19,142 bases of DNA, taken from contig JAJRSP010000015.1 in the NCBI GenBank assembly GCA_024278775.1, positions 1-19,142 of the forward strand. The letters run 5' to 3'. Of the stretch, positions 1 to 9,036 are shown one piece after another. Numbering within the stretch: position 1 is the first letter of the stretch; each line of letters begins with the position of its first letter. Origin of the DNA: Planctomycetota bacterium (GTDB lineage Bacteria; Planctomycetota; Phycisphaerae; UBA1845). The notes below the pieces were generated by a model. It did no database searches and was not told where the DNA came from. It was given only the letters and a program-made list of their open reading frames with translations. The translations under genes were made by a program, and so were the position numbers.

Positions 1-399
1 AACGGAGTCTTGCGACAACGGAGACAGTAATGGTTCCAATGGCGAGTGGCGTCTTGCATGCGAAGTCCGTCCCCCACCCTTCGGGAGTACCCGAAGAATG
101 GGGCACCCCCACCAACGCCAAGCCGCCAAAAGTGTCTTGCACACGAAATGGTGTCTCACGCCCTTCACACGGAAGACCCGGTGGACACATCACGACCGCC
201 CGGATAGGGTTCGCCGCAACGTAATGCTCCGACACTGCTAATGTCATGGGTGGTACGGGCAAGCGATAGCATGCCCGTTCGAGATCGAGTCAGCGCAGGC
301 ACCTTCCGATTCTATCGGGATTCATGCCACCCGGAACCATCCCCCGCTTGCGCGGTGTCGAAACAGAAGGACGGCCACACGAAAGGTCACGAACGCGAG
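1..399. other. 5' region without a supportable gene
   Basis: All three plus frames stay open for part of this stretch, but none gives a recognisable protein. One frame runs into the window from the left and stops with TAA at 28-30, so it could be the last nine codons of an upstream gene. The in-frame extension of cdsA from ATG 241 to 399 (53 residues) is Arg/Ser-rich and unlike the hydrophobic N-terminus expected of the family, so I treat it as untranslated. The clearest structure is the hairpin at 79-96, listed separately. Confidence 0.5.
79..96. repeat. Perfect 7-bp inverted repeat (hairpin)
   Basis: CTTCGGG (79-85) and CCCGAAG (90-96) are exact reverse complements around a 4-nt loop, AGTA. 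C-rich and G-rich flanks (71-78 and 100-103) could lengthen the stem imperfectly. No U-tract follows, so it is not a classical intrinsic terminator. It may be an RNA hairpin ending the upstream transcript or a copy of a dispersed intergenic repeat; the window shows only this copy. Confidence 0.5.
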
Positions 400-1446
400 A
401 TGTTTCAACGTATCGCATATGGGACGGCGGTGATCCTCGCCCTCTTGTCTCTATTCCTCGCGGACGTGCTACTCACTAAAGAGGCCAACGTCTCGGTCGG
501 CCCTGCGATACAGACCGTCGCCACCTGGCGCACCACACCCATCGGCAGTCTGGTGCGTCATGGGAGCACGATCCCCCTGATGTTTATTCTGGTCGGTTTT
601 ATGGCTGCAGGTGAACTGGGTCGCTTCCTTCGCGAAAAGGGCATGCGTCCTTTCTTTCGCTTCGCCCGGGTGATGGTGTGCATCACACTGGCCGTACCGT
701 GGCTGTCGGCTGCGGGCTGGCTCGGTGCAGGCGTCGCCGAGACGGAAGGGCTGATGTGGTCGATCGTCTGTGTGATCGCTACGACGATGGGGGCCGGTTT
801 GTTGATGGTGCTGCGCCGCGACACGACCGATGCCATGCGCGACGTGGGAGCCACGTGGTTCATGGTGTTGTACGCCGGTTTCCTGCCCTCTTTCGGTCTT
901 CACCTTCGCTGTTCGCAGGATATTCCGGGGGCGGAGGGCGCGTGGCTTCTGCTCATCACCGTGCTCGTGTGTAAATCCTCCGATATCGGGGCGTATTTCG
1001 TCGGTTCGGCGATCGGTCGGCACAAACTGATTCCCGAGGTCAGTCCGGGAAAAACGGTCGAGGGCATGTGTGGTGGGTTGGCCGCTTCAGCTATCGTGGC
1101 GATAGGCTTCGTCATGCTTTATCGCTGGGCGAATGTTCGCACGGAGGACGTCGGCACGACCCGGCAAATGGTGTCCCTGCTCCTCGAAATGACGAGTTCG
1201 TTCGGATCCCCTGACAATCATGGCGTTGCATCCCCCATCCTCCGAGCCGGTCTTTTTGGACTGGCGATGTCCTCATCGGGTCAAATCGGCGATCTTATCG
1301 AATCCTGCTTTAAAAGAGACGCTCAAATAAAGGATTCGGGCAAGATCATACCGAAATTCGGAGGTATACTAGACCTAGTGGACAGTCCGGTGTTTTCCAT
1401 CCCGGTTGCCTGGCTTCTGCTAACGGTCTTGTGGAAGGTGATATAG
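400..1446 (+). CDS. cdsA: Phosphatidate cytidylyltransferase (CDP-diacylglycerol synthase family)
   Basis: Predicted integral membrane enzyme that converts phosphatidic acid and CTP to CDP-diacylglycerol, the branch point of phospholipid synthesis. From ATG 400 the protein has 348 residues with many hydrophobic segments. The family signature lies near the C-terminus, S302 to D328: SCFKRDAQIKDSG followed by IPKFGGILDLVDS. K305/R306, K311/D312, the GG pair, D325 and D328 are kept. The usual His before GG is Phe (F320) and the usual Arg after the Asp is Leu (L326). An in-frame ATG at 241 would add 53 residues without hydrophobic character. ATG 400 is preferred because a TM segment follows at once and a weak GAAAGG lies upstream. 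phoH begins 27 nt downstream, suggesting co-transcription. Confidence 0.85.
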   Translation: MFQRIAYGTAVILALLSLFLADVLLTKEANVSVGPAIQTVATWRTTPIGSLVRHGSTIPLMFILVGFMAAGELGRFLREKGMRPFFRFARVMVCITLAVPWLSAAGWLGAGVAETEGLMWSIVCVIATTMGAGLLMVLRRDTTDAMRDVGATWFMVLYAGFLPSFGLHLRCSQDIPGAEGAWLLLITVLVCKSSDIGAYFVGSAIGRHKLIPEVSPGKTVEGMCGGLAASAIVAIGFVMLYRWANVRTEDVGTTRQMVSLLLEMTSSFGSPDNHGVASPILRAGLFGLAMSSSGQIGDLIESCFKRDAQIKDSGKIIPKFGGILDLVDSPVFSIPVAWLLLTVLWKVI

Positions 1447-1473
1447 CGGTGGGGGGCGAACTCGGCGTGTCGC

Positions 1474-2460
1474 GTGGTCACGCGGTGTCGTCGGGATAAC
1501 TCAGGGCGAACGTTTTTGGAACTGACGATACCGATAGATGATCCCTCCCGGCGTACCGCGCTTTATGGTACGTCCGATCGCAACCTCCGTTTGATTCGTA
1601 CGGCCTTCGACGTGCGTATCACGGCTCGCGACAACGCGGTGCGGATTGACGGGCAGACGGAAGCTGTCAAGCAGGCGGCCTTTGTCGTCGAGACGCTACA
1701 GCGCGCCCTTCGCCACCGCCCGGAACTCTCCGATGATTTCGTTCAGGAGTCCATCGCGCTGGCGACTCAAGACGGACGCACGCAAACACGCGGCCTGCTC
1801 GACGTTTTTCTCTCCGGTGCCTCCGTCTCGCCACGGGGGGAGGGGCAAAAGAAGTATGTCGAGGCCATCCTTGACAACGATATGACGTTTTGTGTCGGCC
1901 CGGCGGGCACGGGCAAGACTTACCTGGCCGTTGCGGTAGCCGTATCTCTTCTGAAACGGCATCGGATCAAACGCCTGGTATTGGTTCGACCCGCGGTCGA
2001 AGCCGGAGAGCGGCTCGGCTACCTTCCCGGGGACCTCAAAGCCAAGGTCAATCCGTATCTTCGTCCTTTGTTTGATGCCATGCACGACATGATGACGTTC
2101 GAACAGCTCAAGCGTTTTGTTCGTGACGACGTGGTGGAAGTGGTGCCGTTGGCGTTCATGCGAGGCCGCACGCTAAACCACGCGGCCGTGATCCTGGATG
2201 AGGCTCAAAACGCCACGCCGTCTCAGATGCTGATGTTTCTTACCCGGCTGGGGAATCAGAGCAAGATGATCATCACGGGAGATGACAGCCAGAGCGATCT
2301 GTCTGACGGATCGCACAGCGGCCTGGTGGATGCCATGTCGCGGCTGGAGGGCGTTGAGGGCATCGCCCACGTGAGGCTGGGGCAGGTAGATATCGTCCGC
2401 CATCCGCTCGTACAACAGGTGGTGGAGGCTTATGGGGATTCAGACGAGATCGTCCGATAA
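1474..2460 (+). CDS. phoH: PhoH-like ATPase
   Basis: Cytoplasmic P-loop NTPase of the PhoH family, linked to RNA metabolism and often found beside ybeY. The N-terminal ~100 residues look like the family's KH-like region (DRNLRLIRTAFDVRI). The Walker A motif GPAGTGKT is at residues 142-149, and the Walker B-like ILDEAQN follows about 90 residues later. At 328 residues the length is normal. The start is uncertain: GTG 1474 gives the longest form, while TTG 1516, with AGGG about 9 nt upstream, would start at MELTIPIDD, closer to the usual family N-terminus. It sits between cdsA and the HD-domain gene, matching the phoH-pgpH-ybeY order common in bacteria. Confidence 0.92.
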   Translation: MVTRCRRDNSGRTFLELTIPIDDPSRRTALYGTSDRNLRLIRTAFDVRITARDNAVRIDGQTEAVKQAAFVVETLQRALRHRPELSDDFVQESIALATQDGRTQTRGLLDVFLSGASVSPRGEGQKKYVEAILDNDMTFCVGPAGTGKTYLAVAVAVSLLKRHRIKRLVLVRPAVEAGERLGYLPGDLKAKVNPYLRPLFDAMHDMMTFEQLKRFVRDDVVEVVPLAFMRGRTLNHAAVILDEAQNATPSQMLMFLTRLGNQSKMIITGDDSQSDLSDGSHSGLVDAMSRLEGVEGIAHVRLGQVDIVRHPLVQQVVEAYGDSDEIVR

Positions 2461-2573
2461 TGACGAGCGTGGTGGCGCACCGCTGTGACGCGGTGGAAAG
2501 CTTATCACTCTCGCGGCTTCAGGGCCGATAGGCACAGATCACGGTCGTGTGATACGTAGGGTCGGTTGGGACC

Positions 2574-4910
2574 ATGCTGGGTTTTTCGGGAAAAAACAAG
2601 ATTCGTCGCCGCCAAGTGCGGGAAAAGCGCGCCCAAGCTACAGGCTCGGTGTGGCGGCAGTTTTTCGCGCGGTCGTTTTCCTGGCCCGTGCTGGTAACCC
2701 TTCTTTTCGCGGGGGTGGCGTCCGTCATTGCGTTATTCGGTGAGGCACGAATCAACTACGCCCCAGGTCAGTACCTCGACGCGCCGGTCTATGCCCACGT
2801 AGCCTTCCAGGTGCCCGACGAGGCCAAGACCGCAGCCGCACGGGCGGCCGCTCGAAGTGAAACGCCGAGTTTCTATACTTTTAACGAGCCGGGTCTCACC
2901 TACGAACGAATTCGGGCCGACCTCATGCGGCTGTTCCAAGCTGCAGTAGATTCAGACACTTTTGAGGCTTATGAGTCCACCCTGAAACCGCTCGGGTGGC
3001 CCGCCGACAAATCTGCGTACAAACGGCTTCGTTTGTTGGCCGACATCGCCGACGACAAGGGGCGCACCCAGTTTCAGGAATGGGTGCGTCAGCTTCCTCT
3101 AGAAGCGCAGTATGTGGCCGTCAGCCTGTTGCACGAGCCCAGACAGCCGGCGAGTACGGCCGACTATATTGAAGTGGTAGCCTCCGACGCCGAGACGGGG
3201 GGCGAGGCCAAAAGAATCCGACACGCCGATATCGTGGGACAAACCAGCGGCACCGCACTTCGAGGCTGCGGGGTGAACGTTGCCCGTACGATTCCGTTCT
3301 ATGAATTGCGATCGACGGTCGAAGACGTGGTGGTGGCGGTTTTCAAAGAGCAGCCGACCCTGGTGTACGATCAGGAGCGCACGGAAGCGGCGATGCGGGA
3401 GGCGGAGGAGGCCGTTCCGGTGGCCATGACCACCTATCCGCCCGGGGCGGCGTTTGTCGAACTGGGTGTGATTGGAAGTACCGACTACGAGTTACTCATA
3501 GCCCACCACAAGGCGTACCTCGCCTATCTAGAGGGTGATGCACCGGAAGCCGAGCCCCTCCGTCAAAAGAGGCGGTGGCAACGCGCCGGATTGACCGTAG
3601 AGGTGTTAATCATCTGCATCGCCCTGATGGCGTTCGTGAGTATCAATCAGCGACGCATCTTTGACGTTCGCATGAGAAGTCTGGCTTTTTGCGTGCTCAT
3701 TTTGGGTATGTTGGCGACGGCTCGGGCGATGCACATGAGATGGCCCACGCTCCCCGAGTTGGTCTATGCGCCGGCCATACTGACCGGCATCGTGCTGGCC
3801 ATTGCCTATCCGCGGCACTTTGCGGTGGGGGCCATGGCGATCACTTCCGTGCTGGTGACGGTCATCGTTGACGGGGGGTTCGCGTTTGTGTTTGTGCTGT
3901 TGGTGGGGGTGGTCATCGCGACGTATCAGCTTGACGAAATCCGCTCGCGAACCAAGCTGCCGTTGTCGGGAGTGGTGACGGCCCTGGCAATGATCGTGGC
4001 CTCTATGGCCGCCGGTCTGGTTGACGGGCAAGTGAAGTCGTACGTGTTGCCCCACGCGCTCTGGTCCGGTGCGGCGGCGTTCACGGCGGCGTTGGTCGCC
4101 TCGGCGCTGCTACCGTTTATCGAACGTGTGTTCCGCATTGCGACCTCTCTGACGTTGCTCGAATGGCGTGACCCGACGAGGCCGCTGTTGCAGCTTCTCG
4201 CGCGTGAGGCGGCCGGCACCTACAACCACAGCTTGGTGTTGGGTACCCTGTCCGAGGCGGCGTGCGAACGCATCGGTGCCAACGGACTCCTCGCCCAGGT
4301 GGGGGCACTCTATCATGATATCGGCAAGATTCACAAAGCCGAATATTTTGTCGAAAACCAAGTGGGTTCCGCCAGTCGCCATGACAACCTGGCTCCCACC
4401 ATGAGCTTGCTCATTATCGTGGGGCATGTCAAAGACGGCATTGAGATGGCGCGCGAATACAAATTGCCTCGTGTCCTTCACCAGTTCATCGAGGAGCATC
4501 ACGGCACAAGCGTCGTGCGCTACTTCCACCATGTCGCCAGCGAAAAGCAACCCAAGATCGCAAGCGGCAAGCATGACCGCGAGGTGTCCGAAGCGGAATT
4601 TCGCTATGGCGGTCCCAAGCCGCGATCGCGCGAGTCGGCGGTATTGATGATGTGTGACGGTGTGGAGGGGGCGGTACGCGCCTCTTCCGAACCGACGCCG
4701 GGCAGGATCGAAACGATCGTTCATAAGATCATCACGGATCGGCTGAACGACGGGCAGTTTGACGATTGCGACATTACGCTTCGCGAGATTCATCAGGTGG
4801 AGGAGACGCTGGTGAAAACGCTGTCCAGCATTTACCATGGTCGAGTGGCCTATCCGACCGCACACAAGCAAACGGAGGAATCCGAAAGCCGCAAACGCGT
4901 AAGTGTCTAG
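2574..4910 (+). CDS. 7TM-HD family protein, probable cyclic di-AMP phosphodiesterase (PgpH/YqfF type)
   Basis: Large membrane protein of 778 residues. The order is: a short basic N-terminus, one TM segment at about 37-57, an extracytoplasmic domain to about 340 (7TMR-HDED type), seven TM segments at about 344-520, then a cytoplasmic HD phosphohydrolase domain. HD-domain residues are visible: H552 in YNHS, H581-D582 in YHDIGK, the RHDN and GHV/DG motifs, and EEHHGTS. Characterised family members (Listeria PgpH) hydrolyse c-di-AMP, so this function is inferred by family. Start ATG 2574 has only a weak purine-rich upstream region. It lies between phoH and ybeY, the conserved context of this family. 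Confidence 0.9.
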   Translation: MLGFSGKNKIRRRQVREKRAQATGSVWRQFFARSFSWPVLVTLLFAGVASVIALFGEARINYAPGQYLDAPVYAHVAFQVPDEAKTAAARAAARSETPSFYTFNEPGLTYERIRADLMRLFQAAVDSDTFEAYESTLKPLGWPADKSAYKRLRLLADIADDKGRTQFQEWVRQLPLEAQYVAVSLLHEPRQPASTADYIEVVASDAETGGEAKRIRHADIVGQTSGTALRGCGVNVARTIPFYELRSTVEDVVVAVFKEQPTLVYDQERTEAAMREAEEAVPVAMTTYPPGAAFVELGVIGSTDYELLIAHHKAYLAYLEGDAPEAEPLRQKRRWQRAGLTVEVLIICIALMAFVSINQRRIFDVRMRSLAFCVLILGMLATARAMHMRWPTLPELVYAPAILTGIVLAIAYPRHFAVGAMAITSVLVTVIVDGGFAFVFVLLVGVVIATYQLDEIRSRTKLPLSGVVTALAMIVASMAAGLVDGQVKSYVLPHALWSGAAAFTAALVASALLPFIERVFRIATSLTLLEWRDPTRPLLQLLAREAAGTYNHSLVLGTLSEAACERIGANGLLAQVGALYHDIGKIHKAEYFVENQVGSASRHDNLAPTMSLLIIVGHVKDGIEMAREYKLPRVLHQFIEEHHGTSVVRYFHHVASEKQPKIASGKHDREVSEAEFRYGGPKPRSRESAVLMMCDGVEGAVRASSEPTPGRIETIVHKIITDRLNDGQFDDCDITLREIHQVEETLVKTLSSIYHGRVAYPTAHKQTEESESRKRVSV

Positions 4911-4951
4911 CGGGGCGATGGGCCCGCAGCGTGACGGACGACGAATCCCGA

Positions 4952-5443
4952 ATGGACGACGACCCTTCCTACGACATTACCGTGACCGGTGCCGGGGGTA
5001 CCGGCCTGCAGCTCGTCTCCCGCTTGAAAGAGGCTGTTCAGGCCGCCCTTGGCCACCACCGAGCAAGACGCGCTCGCATCACGTTGGCGCTTGTCGACGA
5101 TCCCACGATCGCGATGTTGAACGAACGGCATCTGCAGCATGTCGGACCGACCGATGTGTTGACTTTCGATATGCGCGACGGTCACGTGACAGCTCCGGAT
5201 CAAGACTCGTGGGACATCGACGGCGAAGTTGTCATCTCCACCGACACCGCGGATCGCGAAGCGGGATCTCGGGGGCATGATGCCGCGGATGAGTTGGCCC
5301 TGTACGCGGTACACGGTACGCTGCACCTTCTGGGGTATACCGATTCGGACGAAGCGGCGGCCAGCGCCATGCACCGGGTGGAGGATCAGATTCTCTCGAC
5401 GATCGGTTTGGGATCCGTGTACGATCGTCAGAGTCGTCCGTGA
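4952..5443 (+). CDS. ybeY: Endoribonuclease YbeY (rRNA maturation factor)
   Basis: Putative single-strand endoribonuclease for 16S rRNA 3'-end maturation and ribosome quality control. From ATG 4952 it has 163 residues, the usual size. The family core is visible: LNERH, PTDVLTF, GEVVIS, and the zinc motif HGTLHLLGY with H121 and H125. The canonical third ligand (HGxLHLxGYDH) is not His; position 131 is Asp (GYTDSDE), with Ser next to it. The conserved Arg of LNxxYR is Leu (L61). GTG 4931 is an alternative start 21 nt upstream. The gene begins about 40 nt after the HD-domain gene and is probably in the same transcript. Confidence 0.88.
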   Translation: MDDDPSYDITVTGAGGTGLQLVSRLKEAVQAALGHHRARRARITLALVDDPTIAMLNERHLQHVGPTDVLTFDMRDGHVTAPDQDSWDIDGEVVISTDTADREAGSRGHDAADELALYAVHGTLHLLGYTDSDEAAASAMHRVEDQILSTIGLGSVYDRQSRP

Positions 5444-5534
5444 CGACGGATCGAATATAAGAGTAACGTTCCAGCACCCAGCAGGCGGGCGCTTGCGAAC
5501 TTGACAAGAGGAAGGCCTGCCAAGAGCTGTCACG

Positions 5535-6818
5535 TTGAACGGTTGGGTACTTGGAATTGGCGTCGCCTCGATCATCGTGGCGACGATCTGGTCTGCCTTG
5601 AATTTCTCGCTTCGGCTTCCTTCGAGGGCGCGCATCGCGGAGCAGTTCGAGCGGGTGGGCCGCAGCGGCGACTTCGATCGTTTTGTTCATCTGCGCGGAC
5701 CGTACACATTGGCGACGGCCATCGTGCGATCAATCGGCGAAGCGGTCTTGTGGGTGGATGTGTTCTGCTACGCCGGGCTGTTCTCCGGCGATTCCTCATG
5801 GCCGCAAATTGCCGGTACGGCCGCTGTAGTCTGGTTGTTATCGCTGGTGTTTGTAGTGGCGATTCCGGCATCGTGGGCCAAGTACTCCGGTGGCTGGCTC
5901 GTGGTGCGTTTGCTTCCCGTGTTGGACGCGACGCGATGGCTGTGCCAGCCGTTAAGCCTGGTGCTGGGCTGGTTTGACCCGCTCATTCGTCGGCTCGCCG
6001 GTGTGCCCATCCGAGATGCGAAGTCACACGCCGACGAGTTGGAGCAGGAAATTCTTCACGCCGTCACGGAAGGTGAATTGCACGGTGCCGTCGACGAAGA
6101 AGAAAAAGAGATGATCGAATCGGTGATCGAGCTGACGGATACGCGCGTGGAGGAAATCATGACACCGCGTACGGACATCATCGCACTCCCCCAAGACCCC
6201 GACCTCGATACCGTGCTGGCCACCATCCGCGAGAACGGGCGATCACGAATCCCCATTTATGCCGAGACGATCGACACGATCTGCGGCGTGCTCTACACCA
6301 AGGATCTGTTACGACGACCGGAATCCGAGCCGTTTAGTTTGGATCGCATCGCTCATAAGGCGTTGTTCATCCCCGAATCGAAACATGTGCGCGATTTACT
6401 TCGTGAGTTTCAGTCGCAGCAGGTGCATATTGCCATCGTGCTCGATGAGTACGGCGGCACGGCCGGTCTTGTGACGATTGAGGATATCGTCGAAGAACTC
6501 GTCGGAGAAATCGCGGACGAATATGAGAAGGAACGCCCGGCCGAGCTCAAACGCGTGGACGAGCACACCGTCGAAGTTGACGCGCGAATGCGTATCGACG
6601 ACCTCAACGACGAACTCAACCTTCACCTGCCCGAGGACGGCGATTACGAAACCATCGGTGGTCTGGTGTTCAGCACGATGGGTAAGATTCCTGACGTGGG
6701 TGAAACGTGCGCCCATGACAATGTGGACATTCGGGTTCTCGCGGCCGAGGCACGCCGCGTCACACGCCTGTGTCTCAAGATATCCCCTCCCGAGGAAAAC
6801 GGTCGAGACCCGGCGTAG
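5535..6818 (+). CDS. CorC/HlyC-family CBS domain membrane protein (CNNM type)
   Basis: Predicted membrane protein of 427 residues in the hemolysin C/CorC/CNNM group, associated with Mg2+ or Co2+ export; the substrate cannot be told from sequence. Hydrophobic segments cover about residues 1-25, 55-80, 90-115 and 120-150, corresponding to a rather divergent DUF21-like region. A CBS pair follows (MTPRTDIIALP to VLYTKDLLRR, then FIPESKHVRDLL to VTIEDIVEELVGEI). The C-terminal CorC_HlyC domain follows the pattern ..DYETIGGLVFSTMGKIPDVGE. The start is TTG 5535; GAGGAAGG at 5507-5514 is some 20 nt away, so the start is not certain. Confidence 0.85.
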   Translation: MNGWVLGIGVASIIVATIWSALNFSLRLPSRARIAEQFERVGRSGDFDRFVHLRGPYTLATAIVRSIGEAVLWVDVFCYAGLFSGDSSWPQIAGTAAVVWLLSLVFVVAIPASWAKYSGGWLVVRLLPVLDATRWLCQPLSLVLGWFDPLIRRLAGVPIRDAKSHADELEQEILHAVTEGELHGAVDEEEKEMIESVIELTDTRVEEIMTPRTDIIALPQDPDLDTVLATIRENGRSRIPIYAETIDTICGVLYTKDLLRRPESEPFSLDRIAHKALFIPESKHVRDLLREFQSQQVHIAIVLDEYGGTAGLVTIEDIVEELVGEIADEYEKERPAELKRVDEHTVEVDARMRIDDLNDELNLHLPEDGDYETIGGLVFSTMGKIPDVGETCAHDNVDIRVLAAEARRVTRLCLKISPPEENGRDPA

Positions 6819-6938
6819 CGATATGGCGGCGATCTCCACGCGGCCGGCATCCTGCGCTTGCCAAGCCTTGCTGCTACGCTTCCAATAGGCGCACCCACGG
6901 CGATTCGTGCCGAAGGGCGAATCGTTGGAGATGCTTCG

Positions 6939-8768
6939 GTGACGTCGATCGGGCCTTATCCGTATCTTGCGTTGGCCACACCGCCAAGCCCCGGCTTGTT
7001 GTTCGGGCTGATCCTGCTCGCAGCAATCGTTGGGGGTCACACCGCCCGCTGGGCACGTCTGCCGCGTGTCGTGGGGTATCTCGTGGGTGGTGCCTTGCTT
7101 CGTGCGGTGCTGGCGGCCGTCTGGCCGACGGAGGAGGCCAGTGCCACGCTCCAGGCCGCCGCGATGCCACTCAAAGCGATCCAAGATTTGGCGTTGGGGT
7201 TGATTCTGTTCAAGATCGGGGCGGTGTTCGATCGCTCTCAGATTCGAGCGGCTGGCTCGCGCGTCGGTGTGATCAGCCGTCGAGAAATCAGCACCACGGT
7301 ATTGTGCGTGTTCGTGGCCTGCTTCGGCGGCGGTCTCGTGGCGTTGAGCGGTTACACCGTCGGCGAGGTGGCCATGCTGGCGATGCTTCTGGCGTTTGCC
7401 GCCATCGCCACAGCACCGGCGGCCACGCTGTTTGTCCTGCAAGAATATGAAGCGAAAGGCCCCGTCACCGACACCATCCTCGGGCTCACCGGTGTCAACA
7501 ACATCGTTTGTATTGTTCTTTTCTACGCGGCCTTTCTGCTTTCGGGGTGGGCCGGTTGGATCGAGACCGGCGGCGATCTGGCCCAGCATATCGTGTTGGC
7601 CATCACGCTGACGACGATCGGCAGCGTGGCGCTTGGTGTGGTGTTCGGCGTGCTCATCAGTGTGACGCACGCCAAGCTACCGCTCGCGGAGACGATGCTC
7701 GTTTTCTTTGCGGTGTTCATCCTGCTGGGCGCGGGGGAGAAATGGCTTCTCGAGCATTTCGGGCTGTCGTTCAACTTTCTGCTGACGGCGTTGACCATCG
7801 GTGCGGTGTTCGCCAACGTCGGCATCGATTCTGAAAAACTCAACACCGGGTTGCGTACAATAGGTTCGCCGATCTTTGCTGGTTTTTTTGTCCTGGCGGG
7901 GTATTCGCTTCACCTGAACGATCTCGCGCACATGGGGTGGATCGGAGCGGCCTACATTCTCGCCCGATATGTCGGAAAAGTGGGGGGATGCAAAATCGGC
8001 ATCGGCCGCTCCAAATTGCCCGCCAACCTTGCGTGCAACTTGGGATCAGCACTTCTCTGTCAGGCGGCCGTGGTGATCGGACTCGCCTCCTTCGTGGAGC
8101 AACATTGGGATCATCCGCTCGCAAAAACCTTCTCCACGATCCTTCTGGGCAGTGTGGTGGTGTTCGAATTGGCCGGTCCGCTTCTGGTGAAGCGATGCGT
8201 GCGACTGAGTGGCGAGGTCAAACTCGTCACGCTCATGCGTCGCGGTTCGGATGCCAATGAGGAGGCGTCCATGCTGCGCCTCACAATCCGTTCCACGCTG
8301 CGGCTCCTCGGCATGACGCCGGCGCGTACCGCGGATGAAGACGCGCCGATGACGGTCGAGCACCTGATGCGGACGAATGTGCAGACCATCGCTGCGTCAG
8401 CCAGCCTTGATGAGGTGCTGCACTTCATCGAGCGATCCACCTATACCCATTTTCCCGTTGTCGATGACGACGGTGATATCGTCGGGGTGATTCATTTCAG
8501 CGACGTGAGGGATGTCATCTACGATCCCGCGCTCAGTGGACTGGTCACCGCGGTCGACCTGGCCGATACCAACTCCCCGATCGTCTACCCGGACATGCCG
8601 ATGACGGAGCTCCTGGCGCTGTTCGATCAAGACAACGTCGCGGTCTTGCCCGTCTGCGAAAAGGAGGGGAACCGCCACATCATCGGCTTGGTGGAGCAAC
8701 GAGACCTCCTGAACGCCATGCACCGCAACCCCGGAGCGAATGCCGGGACCGCGACCCCCAGCTCTTAA
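6939..8768 (+). CDS. Kef-type (CPA2-like) cation/proton antiporter with C-terminal CBS pair
   Basis: Membrane transporter of 609 residues from GTG 6939. About twelve hydrophobic segments span residues 10-430, with family sequences such as RLPRVVGYLVGGALL and AIATAPAATLFVLQEY. A cytoplasmic CBS pair lies at about 465-600 (MTVEHLMRTNVQTIAASASLDEV; VIHFSDVRDV; LVEQRDLL). The TrkA-N/RCK nucleotide-binding domain of KefB/KefC is absent. At the place where CPA antiporters carry a DD or ND pair, this protein has N187-N188 (GVNNIVCIVLF), so ordinary H+ exchange is doubtful. GTG 6939 is chosen because GGAG lies 8 nt upstream; TTG 6858 would add 27 residues and lacks a visible ribosome site. It follows the CorC-like gene on the same strand. 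Confidence 0.82.
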   Translation: MTSIGPYPYLALATPPSPGLLFGLILLAAIVGGHTARWARLPRVVGYLVGGALLRAVLAAVWPTEEASATLQAAAMPLKAIQDLALGLILFKIGAVFDRSQIRAAGSRVGVISRREISTTVLCVFVACFGGGLVALSGYTVGEVAMLAMLLAFAAIATAPAATLFVLQEYEAKGPVTDTILGLTGVNNIVCIVLFYAAFLLSGWAGWIETGGDLAQHIVLAITLTTIGSVALGVVFGVLISVTHAKLPLAETMLVFFAVFILLGAGEKWLLEHFGLSFNFLLTALTIGAVFANVGIDSEKLNTGLRTIGSPIFAGFFVLAGYSLHLNDLAHMGWIGAAYILARYVGKVGGCKIGIGRSKLPANLACNLGSALLCQAAVVIGLASFVEQHWDHPLAKTFSTILLGSVVVFELAGPLLVKRCVRLSGEVKLVTLMRRGSDANEEASMLRLTIRSTLRLLGMTPARTADEDAPMTVEHLMRTNVQTIAASASLDEVLHFIERSTYTHFPVVDDDGDIVGVIHFSDVRDVIYDPALSGLVTAVDLADTNSPIVYPDMPMTELLALFDQDNVAVLPVCEKEGNRHIIGLVEQRDLLNAMHRNPGANAGTATPSS

Positions 8769-8804
8769 CTGAGGAGCGTTCCCGCGAATTCCGGCGAGCA
8801 GGCG

Positions 8805-8821
8805 GCTGCCAATGTGGCAGC
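8805..8821. repeat. Short inverted repeat downstream of the antiporter gene
   Basis: GCTGCC (8805-8810) and GGCAGC (8816-8821) form a perfect 6-bp stem with loop AATGT, 36 nt after the antiporter stop codon. There is no U-tract, so this is at most a transcript-end hairpin. The rest of 8769-9036 shows no gene or recognised RNA; an AT-richer patch lies at 8895-8925. Confidence 0.35.
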
Positions 8822-9036
8822 GACCACCCGACGTTGCGGCGAGAATGACAGTCACTTCCCCAATTCGTCAACCGGACGACATATCCGATAATGTTCCTAA
8901 GTAGTTACATTCAATAGAGTTAAGCTCATCCGGTGGCGTGTGTTTTTTGGTGACGGTTCTGGCACCGCCCGTGTACAGTGTCCTGTGTGCGGGCTTTCCG
9001 CGCGGTCGCGGCTTGGTGCGCCGTTGAGGCCAAAAC

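Noticed and set aside
7..140. GTCTTGC present three times (7-13, 51-57, 134-140)
   Set aside because: A 7-mer at irregular spacing (44 and 83 nt) without other shared flank is compatible with chance.
6396..7670. Minus-strand open frame of 424 codons across corC-like and antiporter genes
   Set aside because: It covers the ends of two well-supported plus-strand genes and has a shadow-like composition (Arg, His, Gln, Asp) with no domain.
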